DNA from: Williamsia sp. CHRR-6
GTDB taxonomy: Bacteria; Actinomycetota; Actinomycetes; Mycobacteriales; Mycobacteriaceae
Reading direction: 5' to 3'
Length of the DNA: 64,000 bases
NCBI RefSeq assembly: GCF_018474015.1
Contig: NZ_JAHCSG010000002.1
Span: 372,001-436,000, forward strand
A program made the position numbers and the translations under genes. This document shows, one piece after another, positions 1 to 8,540 of the stretch (its first letter is position 1; each line of letters starts with the position of its first letter). The notes under the pieces are model-generated. The model did not search any database, was not told where the DNA came from, and saw only the letters and a list, made by a program, of their open reading frames with translations.

Positions 1-636
1 CGCACCGTGCGGGGCACCTTCGACTCCCAACTGTCCTCGTGGGCCTCCCGCGAGAAACTGTTGGTGGTGTCCATTGCGGGTCTGTACGGCCGGCTGCTGC
101 TCGGGGTGTTCGCGCTGGGCGCGGCTGCGCTGTACTTCTTCAACCCGTTTCACATGTCGGTGCTGGGGCTGCCCCTGGGGGTGTTCGCCGCGGTGGCGCT
201 GCCGGTGTTGGAGCCGGGGGCCACCACGTTCCGTACCGCCGGCGGGCGAGCGTTGTGGTCGCAGCTCGGGGGGTTCCGGCGGGTGCTGGGGACCCGATCG
301 AGCGAGGCCCGGTTCGATTTCAGCGGTCGTCGTGAGCTCTACACCGCCTACATCCCGTGGGCGGTGGCGTTCGGGGTGGCCGACGTGTGGGCCGAGAAGT
401 ACCGCGTGCAGTTCCGCGAAGAGCCGCCGATGCCCGGCTACATCGGTCCCGGCTTCGGTTACCTTCCCGGCTCGACGATGAACCCCATGGGTTCGTTCGC
501 GTCGGACTTCAACGGCACCGTCGACTCCGCCATCAGTGCCTACCAGGCCACCCAGCGCTCCAGTTCGTCCGGCGGTGGTGGGGGAGGGTTCTCCGGCGGC
601 GGCGGTGGGGGCGGTGGCGGCGGCGGATCATGGTGA
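1..636 (+). CDS. DUF2207-type membrane protein, C-terminal part
   Basis: The frame is open from the window edge, so the N-terminus lies upstream. The visible part has hydrophobic segments at about residues 28-50 and 52-65, a soluble stretch, and ends in an almost pure glycine tail broken by serines. This tail after a short membrane region is typical of DUF2207 (YciQ-like) predicted membrane proteins. The function of the family is unknown. A LemA gene follows 40 bases downstream in the same direction, a pairing often seen for these families, so both probably belong to one envelope operon. The assignment rests on the tail, the hydrophobic pattern and the neighbour. Confidence 0.75.
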   Translation, partial: RTVRGTFDSQLSSWASREKLLVVSIAGLYGRLLLGVFALGAAALYFFNPFHMSVLGLPLGVFAAVALPVLEPGATTFRTAGGRALWSQLGGFRRVLGTRSSEARFDFSGRRELYTAYIPWAVAFGVADVWAEKYRVQFREEPPMPGYIGPGFGYLPGSTMNPMGSFASDFNGTVDSAISAYQATQRSSSSGGGGGGFSGGGGGGGGGGGSW

Positions 637-676
637 TCGGCGCCCTGATTCGACATGACAGAAATGGAGTGAGCAC

Positions 677-1243
677 ATGGTGATCGTGGTCCTGATCGTG
701 ATTCTGGTGTTGGTCGTCGCGCTGGTGGGGTTCGGTGTGATCGGTTTCAACAAGTTGCGCAAGGCCGACATCGGCGCCCAGGAGGCGCTCGGTGGCATCG
801 ACGTTGCGCTGACCCGCCGGGCCGACCTGATCCCCAACCTGGTCAACACCGTGAAAGGCTATGCCGCGCATGAGAAGGGCGTGTTCGAGGCGGTGACTGC
901 GGCGCGTTCTCGGGTGGCTGCGGCGGCCACCAGTCCGTCGGTGCCGGAGAAGGCGGCCGCTGACGCCGAACTGGGCAAGGCGCTGGTGAACGTGATGGCG
1001 GTGGCCGAGGCCTACCCAGATCTCAAGGCCAACACCGGATTCCTTGATCTGCAAAGCCAGCTGACCGACACCGAGAACCAGATCTCCTTCGCCCGGCAGT
1101 TCTACAACGACGCGGTGACCACGCTGAACACTCTGGTTCAGACCATCCCGTGGATGTTCTTCGCCGGCTTCGCCAAGGTCACCAAGCGCGAGTTCTACAA
1201 GGCGCCAGAGGGCCAACAGGCGCCGCCGACGGTCAGTTTCTGA
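677..1243 (+). CDS. LemA family protein
   Basis: A 188-residue protein with one N-terminal membrane helix (residues 1-24) followed by a helical domain that carries the family signature: the helix after the anchor leads into a RRADLIPNLVNTVKGYAAHE segment (about residues 52-71). LemA proteins are anchored with a short N-terminus outside the cytoplasm and a coiled helical bundle; their biochemical role is not settled. The ATG is preceded by a GGAG ribosome binding site nine bases upstream. It follows the DUF2207 gene and is probably co-transcribed with it. The length is normal for the family. Confidence 0.9.
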   Translation: MVIVVLIVILVLVVALVGFGVIGFNKLRKADIGAQEALGGIDVALTRRADLIPNLVNTVKGYAAHEKGVFEAVTAARSRVAAAATSPSVPEKAAADAELGKALVNVMAVAEAYPDLKANTGFLDLQSQLTDTENQISFARQFYNDAVTTLNTLVQTIPWMFFAGFAKVTKREFYKAPEGQQAPPTVSF

Positions 1244-1270
1244 CCAGCGGGCGTCGGTGTCGTCAGGAAC

Positions 1271-1309
1271 TTCCGCCCACTCGACGGGGTTTTCCGCCCA
1301 CTCGACGGG
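1271..1309. repeat. two 18-base direct repeats between convergent genes
   Basis: The 18-mer TTCCGCCCACTCGACGGG occurs at 1271-1288 and again at 1292-1309 with three bases between. The second copy touches the stop codon of the leftward dehydrogenase. There is no strong hairpin, so this is not an obvious terminator. Confidence 0.8.
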
Positions 1310-3019
1310 TCAGCGGGAGCCCAGGGCAGCGGCCAGGTCGCGGCCGGCGGTGCGCCCGGAGAACAGGCATCCGCCCAAGAAGGTGCCCTCCAACGAGTTG
1401 TAGCCGTGCACGCCACCACCGCCGAAGCCGGCGGCTTCACCTGCGGCGTACAGCCCCGGCACCGGCGAGCCGTCGGCGCGCAACGCCCGCGACGACAGGT
1501 CGGTCTGGATGCCACCCAACGACTTTCGGGTCAGCACGTGAAGCTTTACCGCAATGAGCGGCCCGTGGGCGGGGTCGGTCAGCTTGCCCAACGACGCCGT
1601 GCGGCCGAGGCGTTCGCCGATGAACGAGCGCGAGTTGCGGATCGCCATGATCTGGCTGTCCTTGCAGTAGGCGTTGTCCAACTGGGCGTCCCGAGCCTCG
1701 ACGATCCCGCGGACCGCAGCGGGGTCGAGCATGTCTTCGGTGGTCAGTGCGTTCATCCCAGACACCAGTTCCTCTACGGTGTCGGCGGTGACGAAATCGG
1801 CACCGCGGCGCAGGAACTCGCGGACCGGACCGGGTGCCCCCTTGCCCAGGACCCGTTCGCGCAGCAGACCGCGTTTGTCGCCGGAGGTGATGTCGGGATT
1901 CTGTTCCGAGCCCGACAGCGCGAACTCCTTGGCGACGATGTGCTGGTTGAGCACGAACCAGGAGTGGTCGTGGCGCGCGATGTCTGCGGTGGTCCGCAGA
2001 TGCGCCAGCGTGCTCAACGTGTCGAATCCGGGCAGGCACGGGTCGGGCATCCGGCGCCCCAGTGCGTCCAGCCACAGCGATGACGGTCCGGGCAGGATCC
2101 GGATGCCGTGCGAGGGCCAGATCGGGTCGTAGTTGATCACACCTTCGGTGTAGTGCCACATGCGATCTCGGTTGACCAGGCGCGCGCCGGTGGCGGCGGT
2201 GATGTCGAGCATCCGGCCGTCGACGTACGCAGGCACACCGGTGATCATGTGGGTGGGCGCGGTTCCCAGGCGCGCAGGCCAGTACCGCCGCACCAGATCG
2301 TGGTCACCCCCGATGCCCCCGGAGGTGACCACCACGGCCTGCGCGGTCAGCTCGAAGTCGCCGACGACGGTCCGGTTGGACGGCGCGCCGCGAGGTGAAT
2401 CATCAGCTGCCAGCAGTGATCCCCGCACCCCGATCACCGCACCGCCTTGCGTCACCACCTCGTCTACCCGGTGTCGGTGGTGAAAGGTCAAGCGCCCGTT
2501 GTCATGTGCGCGGTGCGCCGACTCGGCGAACGGGCGCACCACCCCGGTCCCGGTGCCCCAGGCCACGTGGAATCGGGGTACGGAGTTGCCGTGGGCGTCG
2601 GCGCGCAGCCCTCCGCGTTCGGCCCAGCCGACGGTGGGCAGGAACGTCACCCCGTGCGAGTTCAGCCATGGACGTTTTTCGCCGGCGGCGAACTCCACGT
2701 ACGCCCTGGCCCACCGGATCGCCCACTCGTCCTCACCGCCGACGGTGCCTGCCGCGGTGGTCACCGGGTCCACCCGGTCGAAACCTGCGCTGTTGCGCCA
2801 GTCGCTCCAGGCCAACTCGAACGAGTCCTTGACGCCCAGGCGACGTTGCGCGGGGCTGTCGACGAAGAACAGCCCACCGAACGACCACCAGGCCTGGCCG
2901 CCGAGGTTGGCTGCGTTCTCCTGATCCAGCAGGGCCACCCGGTGCCCGGCGGCGGTCAACTCGTGTGCGGCGACCAGTCCGGCCAGGCCGGCTCCCACCA
3001 CGATGACGTCGGTGTCCAT
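1310..3019 (-). CDS. FAD-binding dehydrogenase, KstD/fumarate reductase-like
   Basis: A 569-residue flavoprotein. The N-terminus has a dinucleotide-binding loop (VIVVGAGLAGLVAAHELTAA, from residue 5) and a glutamate/aspartate-type FAD contact region. The C-terminus has a second FAD motif (PGLYAAGEAAGFGGGGVHGY) close to the end, as in 3-ketosteroid delta1-dehydrogenase and fumarate reductase flavoproteins. It resembles the mycobacterial Rv0785-type FAD-binding dehydrogenase group, whose substrate is unknown. The ATG at 3019 is chosen because the fold starts there and a GAGGAGC site lies just upstream; the frame stays open for 66 codons further with no protein-like content. No steroid genes are nearby, so a steroid role is not claimed. 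Confidence 0.85.
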   Translation of the reverse strand: MDTDVIVVGAGLAGLVAAHELTAAGHRVALLDQENAANLGGQAWWSFGGLFFVDSPAQRRLGVKDSFELAWSDWRNSAGFDRVDPVTTAAGTVGGEDEWAIRWARAYVEFAAGEKRPWLNSHGVTFLPTVGWAERGGLRADAHGNSVPRFHVAWGTGTGVVRPFAESAHRAHDNGRLTFHHRHRVDEVVTQGGAVIGVRGSLLAADDSPRGAPSNRTVVGDFELTAQAVVVTSGGIGGDHDLVRRYWPARLGTAPTHMITGVPAYVDGRMLDITAATGARLVNRDRMWHYTEGVINYDPIWPSHGIRILPGPSSLWLDALGRRMPDPCLPGFDTLSTLAHLRTTADIARHDHSWFVLNQHIVAKEFALSGSEQNPDITSGDKRGLLRERVLGKGAPGPVREFLRRGADFVTADTVEELVSGMNALTTEDMLDPAAVRGIVEARDAQLDNAYCKDSQIMAIRNSRSFIGERLGRTASLGKLTDPAHGPLIAVKLHVLTRKSLGGIQTDLSSRALRADGSPVPGLYAAGEAAGFGGGGVHGYNSLEGTFLGGCLFSGRTAGRDLAAALGSR

Positions 3020-3245
3020 GGCTGCTCCTCGTCGACATCGCGCTGCGATCGACGCACGTCGCCATCGATCGTGACCCGACGATAACGCCCGGGTACCCGT
3101 CCTGGTGGTCGAGGACGACACCTCGGTGCGGCGCGTTGGGGCGTTGACGCAAAGATGAACGGAAGGTGTCCGCTGACCGATCCTCAGGTTGCGATGTGAT
3201 GACGAAATATTTGTCACGGTGATTATTTCTCGCCACTATGGGCTC

Positions 3246-3464
3246 ATGGTGTCCGTGATCCTCCTCGCGCTCGTGGGCTGGTTCGGCGCTGCCGTCGTCA
3301 CGGCACTCGTGGTGGGTGCGATGATCGCCCGCAGCGACGCCGACCGCATCCCGCCCGATCGGCACCACACCGACGACCCGACGTCTGATGATCCCCGCGG
3401 GGATGAGTCGGTGCGTTCGGTGGATCGGGCGGACCGTAGTCCCAGCGGGCTACGTCTGCGTTGA
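3246..3464 (+). CDS. small single-span membrane protein
   Basis: A 72-residue frame starting MVSVILLALVGWFGAAVVTA, which gives one membrane helix (residues 3-26), followed by a polar, Asp/Arg-rich tail. The ATG has a CACTAT hexamer six bases before it, compatible with a leaderless transcript, and no Shine-Dalgarno. It ends 55 bases before the NUDIX gene on the same strand. I do not recognise a family. The membrane segment and position make a real gene likely but not certain. Confidence 0.5.
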   Translation: MVSVILLALVGWFGAAVVTALVVGAMIARSDADRIPPDRHHTDDPTSDDPRGDESVRSVDRADRSPSGLRLR

Positions 3465-3519
3465 CCCTCTCGGCGGTGCGCACCCGTCCGCTGAGGTGAG
3501 GCATGCGACCATTCTCGAC

Positions 3520-3981
3520 GTGCCGACACGCAGCGCTGGACTGGTGGTGTTCCGGGGCCAGGCCGATGCACTCGAGGTGATCCTGGTCCATCCGGGGGGA
3601 CCGTTCTACGCCCGCCGCGACGAAGGCGTCTGGTCGGTACCCAAGGGCCTCTACGACCCCGACGAGGCGGCGCTGGACGCGGCGCGCCGCGAGTTCACCG
3701 AGGAGACCTCGATCCCCGCGCCCGAGGGTGCGGTGATCGAACTCGGGGACGTGGCGCAGAAGGGCGGCAAGGTGGTGACCGCGTTCGCGGTGCGTGGTGA
3801 CCTCGACCTCACCCACGCGGTGAGCAACGAGTTCGAGATGGAGTGGCCGCGCGGCTCGGGCCGGATGCGCAGTTTCCCTGAGGTGGACCGCATCGAGTGG
3901 TTCGACCTGGACACGGCGCGGACCAAGCTGTTGCCCGCGCAGCTCCCGTTCCTCGACCGACTACACGCGGCCCTCTCGTGA
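3520..3981 (+). CDS. NUDIX hydrolase
   Basis: A 153-residue protein with a complete Nudix box: G-x5-E-x7-RE-x2-EE reads as GLYDPDEAALDAARREFTEE at about residues 46-65. These enzymes cleave nucleoside diphosphates linked to another group and need Mg2+. The N-terminus PTRSAGLVVFRGQ is the usual first beta strand, so the GTG at 3520 is preferred over GTG 3496 or an ATG further up. The sequence GPFYARRDEGVWSVPKG before the box is typical of a MutT-like subgroup with unknown substrate. Ribokinase begins 13 bases downstream; the two are probably co-transcribed. Confidence 0.85.
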   Translation: MPTRSAGLVVFRGQADALEVILVHPGGPFYARRDEGVWSVPKGLYDPDEAALDAARREFTEETSIPAPEGAVIELGDVAQKGGKVVTAFAVRGDLDLTHAVSNEFEMEWPRGSGRMRSFPEVDRIEWFDLDTARTKLLPAQLPFLDRLHAALS

Positions 3982-3994
3982 ATCAGACCCTGTC

Positions 3995-4906
3995 GTGAAT
4001 CAGATCGTGGTGGTCGGTTCGGTGAACCTCGACGTGGTGCTCGACGTCGATCGTCTCCCGCGGGCCGGGGAGACGGTGATCGCGCGCGGCGTGCGCACCA
4101 ACCTCGGTGGTAAAGGCGCCAATCAGGCTGCTGCAGCACGTATCTCAGCAGGCGGGGTCACGTTCGTGGGGCGGGTCGGTGCCGACGACGCGGGTGTGCG
4201 CTTGCGTGATGAGCTCAGCGCGGCGGGAGTACACGTCGACCTGTTGGCGCAGGCTCCCGGCGTCCCCAGCGGGGTGGCCTACATCCAGGTGGGCGCCGGC
4301 GACAACACCATCGTGGTGGCCTCCGGTGCCAACGCCACGTTCACCGAACTGGCGCCCGCCGAGGTCGACGCCGTGCGTGCCGCGACGGTCGTGGTGTGCC
4401 AGTTGGAGATCCCCGATCCGGTCGTCGAACAGGTGGCCCAGGTCGCGTCCGGTCGTCTGGTGCTCAACGCCGCGCCAGCGCGCCCGCTACCTGATGCGGT
4501 GACATCACGCTGTGATCCGTTGGTGGTCAACGAGACCGAGCTGGCCGAGTTCACCGGGACCGACACCGGCTCGGTCGAGTCGGTGCTCGTCGCGGCGCAG
4601 ACGATGCGCGCGCAGGGGGTGCGCAGTGTGGTGGTCACCCTCGGTGGCGCCGGCGCGGTGTGGGTGGATGCCGGTGGCAGCGGACACCACCGGGCGAGCG
4701 CGGTTCCGGTGGTCGACACCACCGGTGCCGGCGATCTGTTCGTCGGCACCCTGGCTGCCCAGCTGGCCGCCGGGGCGCCGTTGTCCACGGCGGTGTCGGT
4801 GGGCACCGCCGTGGCGTCGTTGTCGGTGACCCGCCCCGGGACCATCGCGTCCTATCCCACTCCCGCCGAGGTCGCCGCGGTCGTCGCAGGCGTGTCCACG
4901 CGATAG
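3995..4906 (+). CDS. rbsK: ribokinase, PfkB family
   Basis: A 303-residue sugar kinase that should phosphorylate D-ribose at O5 using ATP. The first PfkB signature is present (NLGGKGANQAAAA, about residues 37-49), as is the second with the catalytic aspartate in DTTGAGDLFVGTLA (about residues 242-255). The family and length fit RbsK better than fructokinase. No ribose transporter or pyranase lies beside it, so the substrate is inferred from the family. The 3' end runs 55 bases into the end of the convergent ctpC gene. The start is GTG 3995, with a short duplicated GTGAATCAGA motif spanning the NUDIX stop and this start. Confidence 0.85.
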   Translation: MNQIVVVGSVNLDVVLDVDRLPRAGETVIARGVRTNLGGKGANQAAAARISAGGVTFVGRVGADDAGVRLRDELSAAGVHVDLLAQAPGVPSGVAYIQVGAGDNTIVVASGANATFTELAPAEVDAVRAATVVVCQLEIPDPVVEQVAQVASGRLVLNAAPARPLPDAVTSRCDPLVVNETELAEFTGTDTGSVESVLVAAQTMRAQGVRSVVVTLGGAGAVWVDAGGSGHHRASAVPVVDTTGAGDLFVGTLAAQLAAGAPLSTAVSVGTAVASLSVTRPGTIASYPTPAEVAAVVAGVSTR

Positions 4907-7068
4907 CGGATGAGACGAGAACTGTTGGCCACCACCGCCACCGACGACGCGTTGTGCAGCACGGCGGCGAGCACCGGCGACAGGGCCCCACCGGCTCCGA
5001 TGAGTAGTCCGATGGCGTTGACCGCGATGGCCATCCCGTAGTTCTGACGGATCAGGTCCACGGTGCGGCTGCCGAGTTCACGGACGTCGGCCAGTTTGGT
5101 CAGGTCGTCACCGGCCAGGGCGATGTCGGCGGCTTCCACGGCCACGTCGGTACCCCTGATGCCCATGGCGATACCGATGTCGGCGGCCGCCAGCGCCGGT
5201 GCGTCGTTCACCCCGTCGCCGACCACGGCCACCACGTGACCTGCCTCTTGCAGCTCTCGCACGGTGGCCAGTTTGTCCTCCGGCATCACCTCGGCGTGCC
5301 ACTCGTCGATACCGAGCTCGGCGGCCACCGCGGCGGCGGTGGCGGGATGGTCGCCGGTCAGCATGGCGATGCGGGAGACACCGATTCGCCGGAGATCGGC
5401 CACCACGGCGGCCGCCTCCGGGCGTACCTCGTCGCGCAGGCTGATCAACCCGACCAGGGCCCCGTCGACGGCCAGCAGCAGCGGCGTCTCGGCGCGCGAG
5501 CGCATGTCGGCCACCCACCGCTCGGCCTCGGCGCTGACCGCCACGTTCTCGCCGGCCAGGAACGACGGCGAGCCCAGCAGCAGGATGCGTCCGTCGGCGT
5601 AGGTGCGCATGCCCAGACCCACCAACACCTCGCACTCCTCGTGCGGGGGGATCTCGATGCGGCGTTCGGTGGTGGACCGGATCACGGCCTGCGCCAACGG
5701 ATGTCGGGAGTGGATCTCCGAGCTCGCGGCGTAGGCCAGCACCTGCTCGGGCTGCCAGTCGTCGTGGAAGGAGACGACGTTGGTGACGATCGGACGACCC
5801 TGGGTCAGCGTGCCCGTCTTGTCGAACACCACCGCGTCGAACCCGCCTGCGCGCTCGAGATGCGATCCGCCCTTGATCAGGATCCCCCGCCGTGCGCCGT
5901 TGCCGATGGCGGCGCTGATGGCGGTCGGGGTGGACAGCCCCACCGCGCACGGGCAGGCGATCAGCAGCATCGTCATCGCGCGGCGGACATCCAGGGTGAC
6001 GGCAAGTGTCAACGCGGACAACAAGAACGAGGCAGGCACGAAACGCCGGGAGAAGTTCTCGCCGACGGTCTGGATGGGAGCGCGGTCAGCCTGGGCCTGC
6101 TCGACGCGGGCGATGATGCGTCCGATGGTGGTGTTGTCACCCACGGCCTCGGCACGCAACACCAGCCGACCGGACACGACCACCGAGCCGGCGTAGATCT
6201 GAGCCCCCAGGCCCACGGCCACGGGCAGGCTCTCGCCGGTGATGGCGGATTGGTCGACCAGGGCGTCGCCGTCGACGACGACACCGTCGATGGGCACCGC
6301 GACGTGATCGTGCACCACCACCTCGTTGCCCACCTCCAGCGACTCGATGCCCACCTGCACCTCGGTGCCGTCGGGCAGGCGGATCCAAGCGGTGTCCTGG
6401 TTGCCGCGCAACAGATCCGAGATGGCGCGCCGCGTGCGGCGCAGCGTGAGGTCTTGGAGGAACTCGCCGATGTTGAGCAACCACAGCACGGTCAGCGCGA
6501 CCACGTTCTCACGCAGCAGCAGGCTGGCCACGGTGGCGGCCGACACCAGTGCGTCGGTACCGGCCCGACCCCCGCGCAGCGTGCGCAGCGCGCCCCGCAG
6601 GAACGGATAGCCGGTGAAGATGGTGACGCCGGTGGCCACCAGTCGGCTGCCCGGCCCCAGCAGTGGCGGCCGGTTGAGGCCGTAGCGCCGAATACCCAAC
6701 AGGGCCAGCATGATTCCGCCGGCCGCCATCCGGACGATGTCGCCGTTGGCGATCTCGGTGGAGTACGGCGCGCGCGCGGGCAGCGTCTCTGCGGGTGTGG
6801 TTGCCGCTGCGGCGATCGCCGAGCGGATGGCGGTGCGGTCGGTGGTGGCGCGGAACCAGACCACGATCGACGCCGTGCGCGGGTAGGCGTGTACCGCCCG
6901 CACCCCGGGTACCCGTAACACCAACTCTTCCACGGCAACCGCGCGAACCGAGGAACCGCGCAACCATGGGGCGCGGATGCGCAGTCGCCCGGCGGCATCG
7001 GAGAGCAGGGTCAGATCGTCGGTCGGGTCGGCGTCTGCGGGGGCGACGCGCGTGAGCGTCGCGGTCAT
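4852..7068 (-). CDS. ctpC: P1B-type metal-exporting ATPase, CtpC-like
   Basis: A 738-residue P-type ATPase. An HMA-like N-terminal domain without a CxxC pair is followed by membrane segments, the TGES actuator motif, an ion-pathway CPC motif (IACPCAVGLSTP, near residue 373), the phosphorylated aspartate in DKTGTLTQG (near residue 415), the SRHPLA motif typical of P1B pumps, and GDGVNDAP. Mycobacterial CtpC exports zinc (and was earlier linked to manganese). The ATG at 7068 overlaps the stop of the upstream DUF1490/PacL gene (TGATG), so the two are translationally coupled. A 104-codon open extension upstream is only the shadow of pacL and is excluded. Confidence 0.92.
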   Translation of the reverse strand: MTATLTRVAPADADPTDDLTLLSDAAGRLRIRAPWLRGSSVRAVAVEELVLRVPGVRAVHAYPRTASIVVWFRATTDRTAIRSAIAAAATTPAETLPARAPYSTEIANGDIVRMAAGGIMLALLGIRRYGLNRPPLLGPGSRLVATGVTIFTGYPFLRGALRTLRGGRAGTDALVSAATVASLLLRENVVALTVLWLLNIGEFLQDLTLRRTRRAISDLLRGNQDTAWIRLPDGTEVQVGIESLEVGNEVVVHDHVAVPIDGVVVDGDALVDQSAITGESLPVAVGLGAQIYAGSVVVSGRLVLRAEAVGDNTTIGRIIARVEQAQADRAPIQTVGENFSRRFVPASFLLSALTLAVTLDVRRAMTMLLIACPCAVGLSTPTAISAAIGNGARRGILIKGGSHLERAGGFDAVVFDKTGTLTQGRPIVTNVVSFHDDWQPEQVLAYAASSEIHSRHPLAQAVIRSTTERRIEIPPHEECEVLVGLGMRTYADGRILLLGSPSFLAGENVAVSAEAERWVADMRSRAETPLLLAVDGALVGLISLRDEVRPEAAAVVADLRRIGVSRIAMLTGDHPATAAAVAAELGIDEWHAEVMPEDKLATVRELQEAGHVVAVVGDGVNDAPALAAADIGIAMGIRGTDVAVEAADIALAGDDLTKLADVRELGSRTVDLIRQNYGMAIAVNAIGLLIGAGGALSPVLAAVLHNASSVAVVANSSRLIRYRVDTPATTAATSAGVG

Positions 7069-7355
7069 CAGTGGTCGTGATCGTGGTCGTGACCGCCGCC
7101 CACGCCGGGCGGGGTGGTTTCCTCGCCGACGCGCTCTTTGGCCTCGGCCACCACGTCGGCCACCGCGAGCCGAGCGTTCTCGGCTCCGGCCTCGGCCACC
7201 CGGGTGCCGCGGATGGCCCACGAGGTGGCCACCACGGCGCTCTCGCGCAGCGAGACGTTCTTCACCACGCGCTTGGTCAGGTCGTAGGCGGCAGCACCGA
7301 CGGCGCCGGTGACGACGGTCCCGGCGGCGGCGCGGAGAAAGGAGGTGGTCGACAT
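7068..7355 (-). CDS. pacL1: PacL-type metallochaperone (DUF1490)
   Basis: A 95-residue protein with an N-terminal membrane segment (FLRAAAGTVVTGAVGAAAYD, residues 6-25), a helical middle rich in Ala and Glu, and a C-terminus ending in GGHDHDHDH. DUF1490 proteins of M. tuberculosis (PacL1, Rv3269) assemble with CtpC into membrane platforms that stabilise the pump, and PacL1 binds zinc through a similar Asp/His tail. The tail here has four histidines alternating with aspartates. An AAGGA site precedes the ATG. The gene overlaps ctpC by one base and forms a two-gene zinc efflux operon. Confidence 0.9.
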   Translation of the reverse strand: MSTTSFLRAAAGTVVTGAVGAAAYDLTKRVVKNVSLRESAVVATSWAIRGTRVAEAGAENARLAVADVVAEAKERVGEETTPPGVGGGHDHDHDH

Positions 7356-7415
7356 CGCAGGTCCTTCGAGTTGATGACAACGTATCTCGTTGAACTTACT
7401 CGATGGCCGGCCCTG

Positions 7416-7733
7416 TCAGGCGTCCAGCAGCGCACCGCCGGTGCTGCCCAGGGTGACCAGGAACATGGCCACCAGAAACCAGGTCGCGCCCTGCCACACC
7501 TGCCAGCGCCCACCGGCCTGCCAGGTCCGGTAGGTCCACCAGCCGGCCCCCACGGTGCCCGCGAACACGATCAGCGGGAAGACGATGACGATCTCCAGCG
7601 GCACCGTGTCATAGATCAGGCCACCGGCGGCGATGAAGGCCACCGCCAACCCCATCACCGTCGCCACGTAGACGACGGCCTGCCGGACGGTCGGGTCGGG
7701 CGTGGGCTGATGCGGGTCGGGGCCGGATGTCAT
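7416..7733 (-). CDS. hypothetical membrane protein
   Basis: A 105-residue protein with a polar, proline-rich N-terminus and three predicted membrane helices (about residues 19-41, 47-66 and 80-100). I do not recognise a family. ATG 7733 is preferred over an ATG four codons upstream. It lies 60 bases upstream of pacL on the same strand, but the gap contains the pacL ribosome binding site and may hold a separate promoter, so membership of the zinc operon is uncertain. Confidence 0.6.
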   Translation of the reverse strand: MTSGPDPHQPTPDPTVRQAVVYVATVMGLAVAFIAAGGLIYDTVPLEIVIVFPLIVFAGTVGAGWWTYRTWQAGGRWQVWQGATWFLVAMFLVTLGSTGGALLDA

Positions 7734-7767
7734 GACACCGATCATCCCAGTCCCGCGGGGCTCCTGT

Positions 7768-8226
7768 TCACCCCGCGGATGCCGCGGCGGCCTCCAGGGT
7801 GGCGATGTCGAGTCTGGTCATCGACAACATCGAGTTCATCGCGGCTTGCGCGCGGGCGGGGTCGGGGTCGTTGAGCAGGTCGTGCAGTCGGGTGGGCACC
7901 ACCTGCCAGCTCAGCCCGAACCGGTCCACCAGCCACCCGCATTGCGACGGCTTCCCGCCCTGGATCAGCCCGTCCCAGTAGTGGTCCACCTCGGCCTGAT
8001 CGGCACACGAGATCATCAACGACATCGACTCGTTGAAGCGGAAGTCCGACGGATGGTTCAGCGCGATGAGGCGCTGGCCGTTCAGTTCGAACTCGGCGGT
8101 GTAGACCTCGCCCGCCGGTCCCGAGTTGACCGAGTGCACCACGAAGTCGGCGAACACCGTCGGATAGAACTCCAGGGCGTCGCCGAGGTCTCCGGCAAAC
8201 CACAGGCATGGGGTGATGGCATTCAT
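7768..8226 (-). CDS. VOC superfamily protein, PhnB-like
   Basis: A 152-residue protein starting MNAITPCLWFAGDLGDALEF, the usual opening of PhnB-type members of the vicinal oxygen chelate fold. It includes the characteristic SQCGWLVDRFGLSWQVVP segment (about residues 93-110) and a C-terminal MTRLDIATLEAA helix. Family members are often labelled 3-demethylubiquinone methyltransferase-like, but that label comes from remote similarity and no activity is established. An AAAGG site lies nine bases before the ATG. The stop is 34 bases upstream of the start of the leftward membrane protein gene. Length is normal. Confidence 0.85.
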   Translation of the reverse strand: MNAITPCLWFAGDLGDALEFYPTVFADFVVHSVNSGPAGEVYTAEFELNGQRLIALNHPSDFRFNESMSLMISCADQAEVDHYWDGLIQGGKPSQCGWLVDRFGLSWQVVPTRLHDLLNDPDPARAQAAMNSMLSMTRLDIATLEAAAASAG

Positions 8227-8325
8227 GAGCGCAGCCTTTCGTCTGGTTTGGTTGCTACCTGTGTGCTGACCGTCCGCGCCGCCGCAACTCATCGGTCGGT
8301 CCGGTGGTTGGCGCCATCGACCCCG

Positions 8326-8535
8326 TCATTCGCCGGCCAGCGCAGCTCCGAATCCGACCAGCGCGGTGCCGGTCATGACGTCCATGTTTCGGCGATAGCT
8401 GTGCCGCGGGAACACGCTACGGGCTCGGTGCGCCCCGGCCACCACCGCCACGAGGTGGAGCGACCCGATCACGTACAAGGTGATCACCTTGGGGTTGGTG
8501 ATGCTGGACCGCAGGCCCTGTCGGAAACTGCGCAC
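8326..8535 (-). pseudogene. LysE-type exporter, C-terminal remnant
   Basis: The translated segment SFRQGLRSSITNPKVITLYV matches the conserved RxGL...NPK loop of LysE/RhtB amino-acid exporters, and MDVMTGTALVGFGAALAGE matches the last helix. The central part between these is shortened and the N-terminal half is absent here. The frame runs straight upstream into a DinB-like fragment instead of LysE sequence. A piece that looks like the missing LysE N-terminus lies about 750 bases upstream on the same strand. This is a dead gene. Confidence 0.6.
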
Positions 8536-8540
8536 CGCCT

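Noticed and set aside
5236-6918. 560-codon plus-strand frame inside ctpC
   Set aside because: It mirrors the pump gene; high GC third positions keep antisense frames open in such DNA.
7069-7380. 104-codon upstream extension of ctpC
   Set aside because: It is Arg-rich, lacks protein-like pattern and covers pacL in another frame, which has a clear family match.
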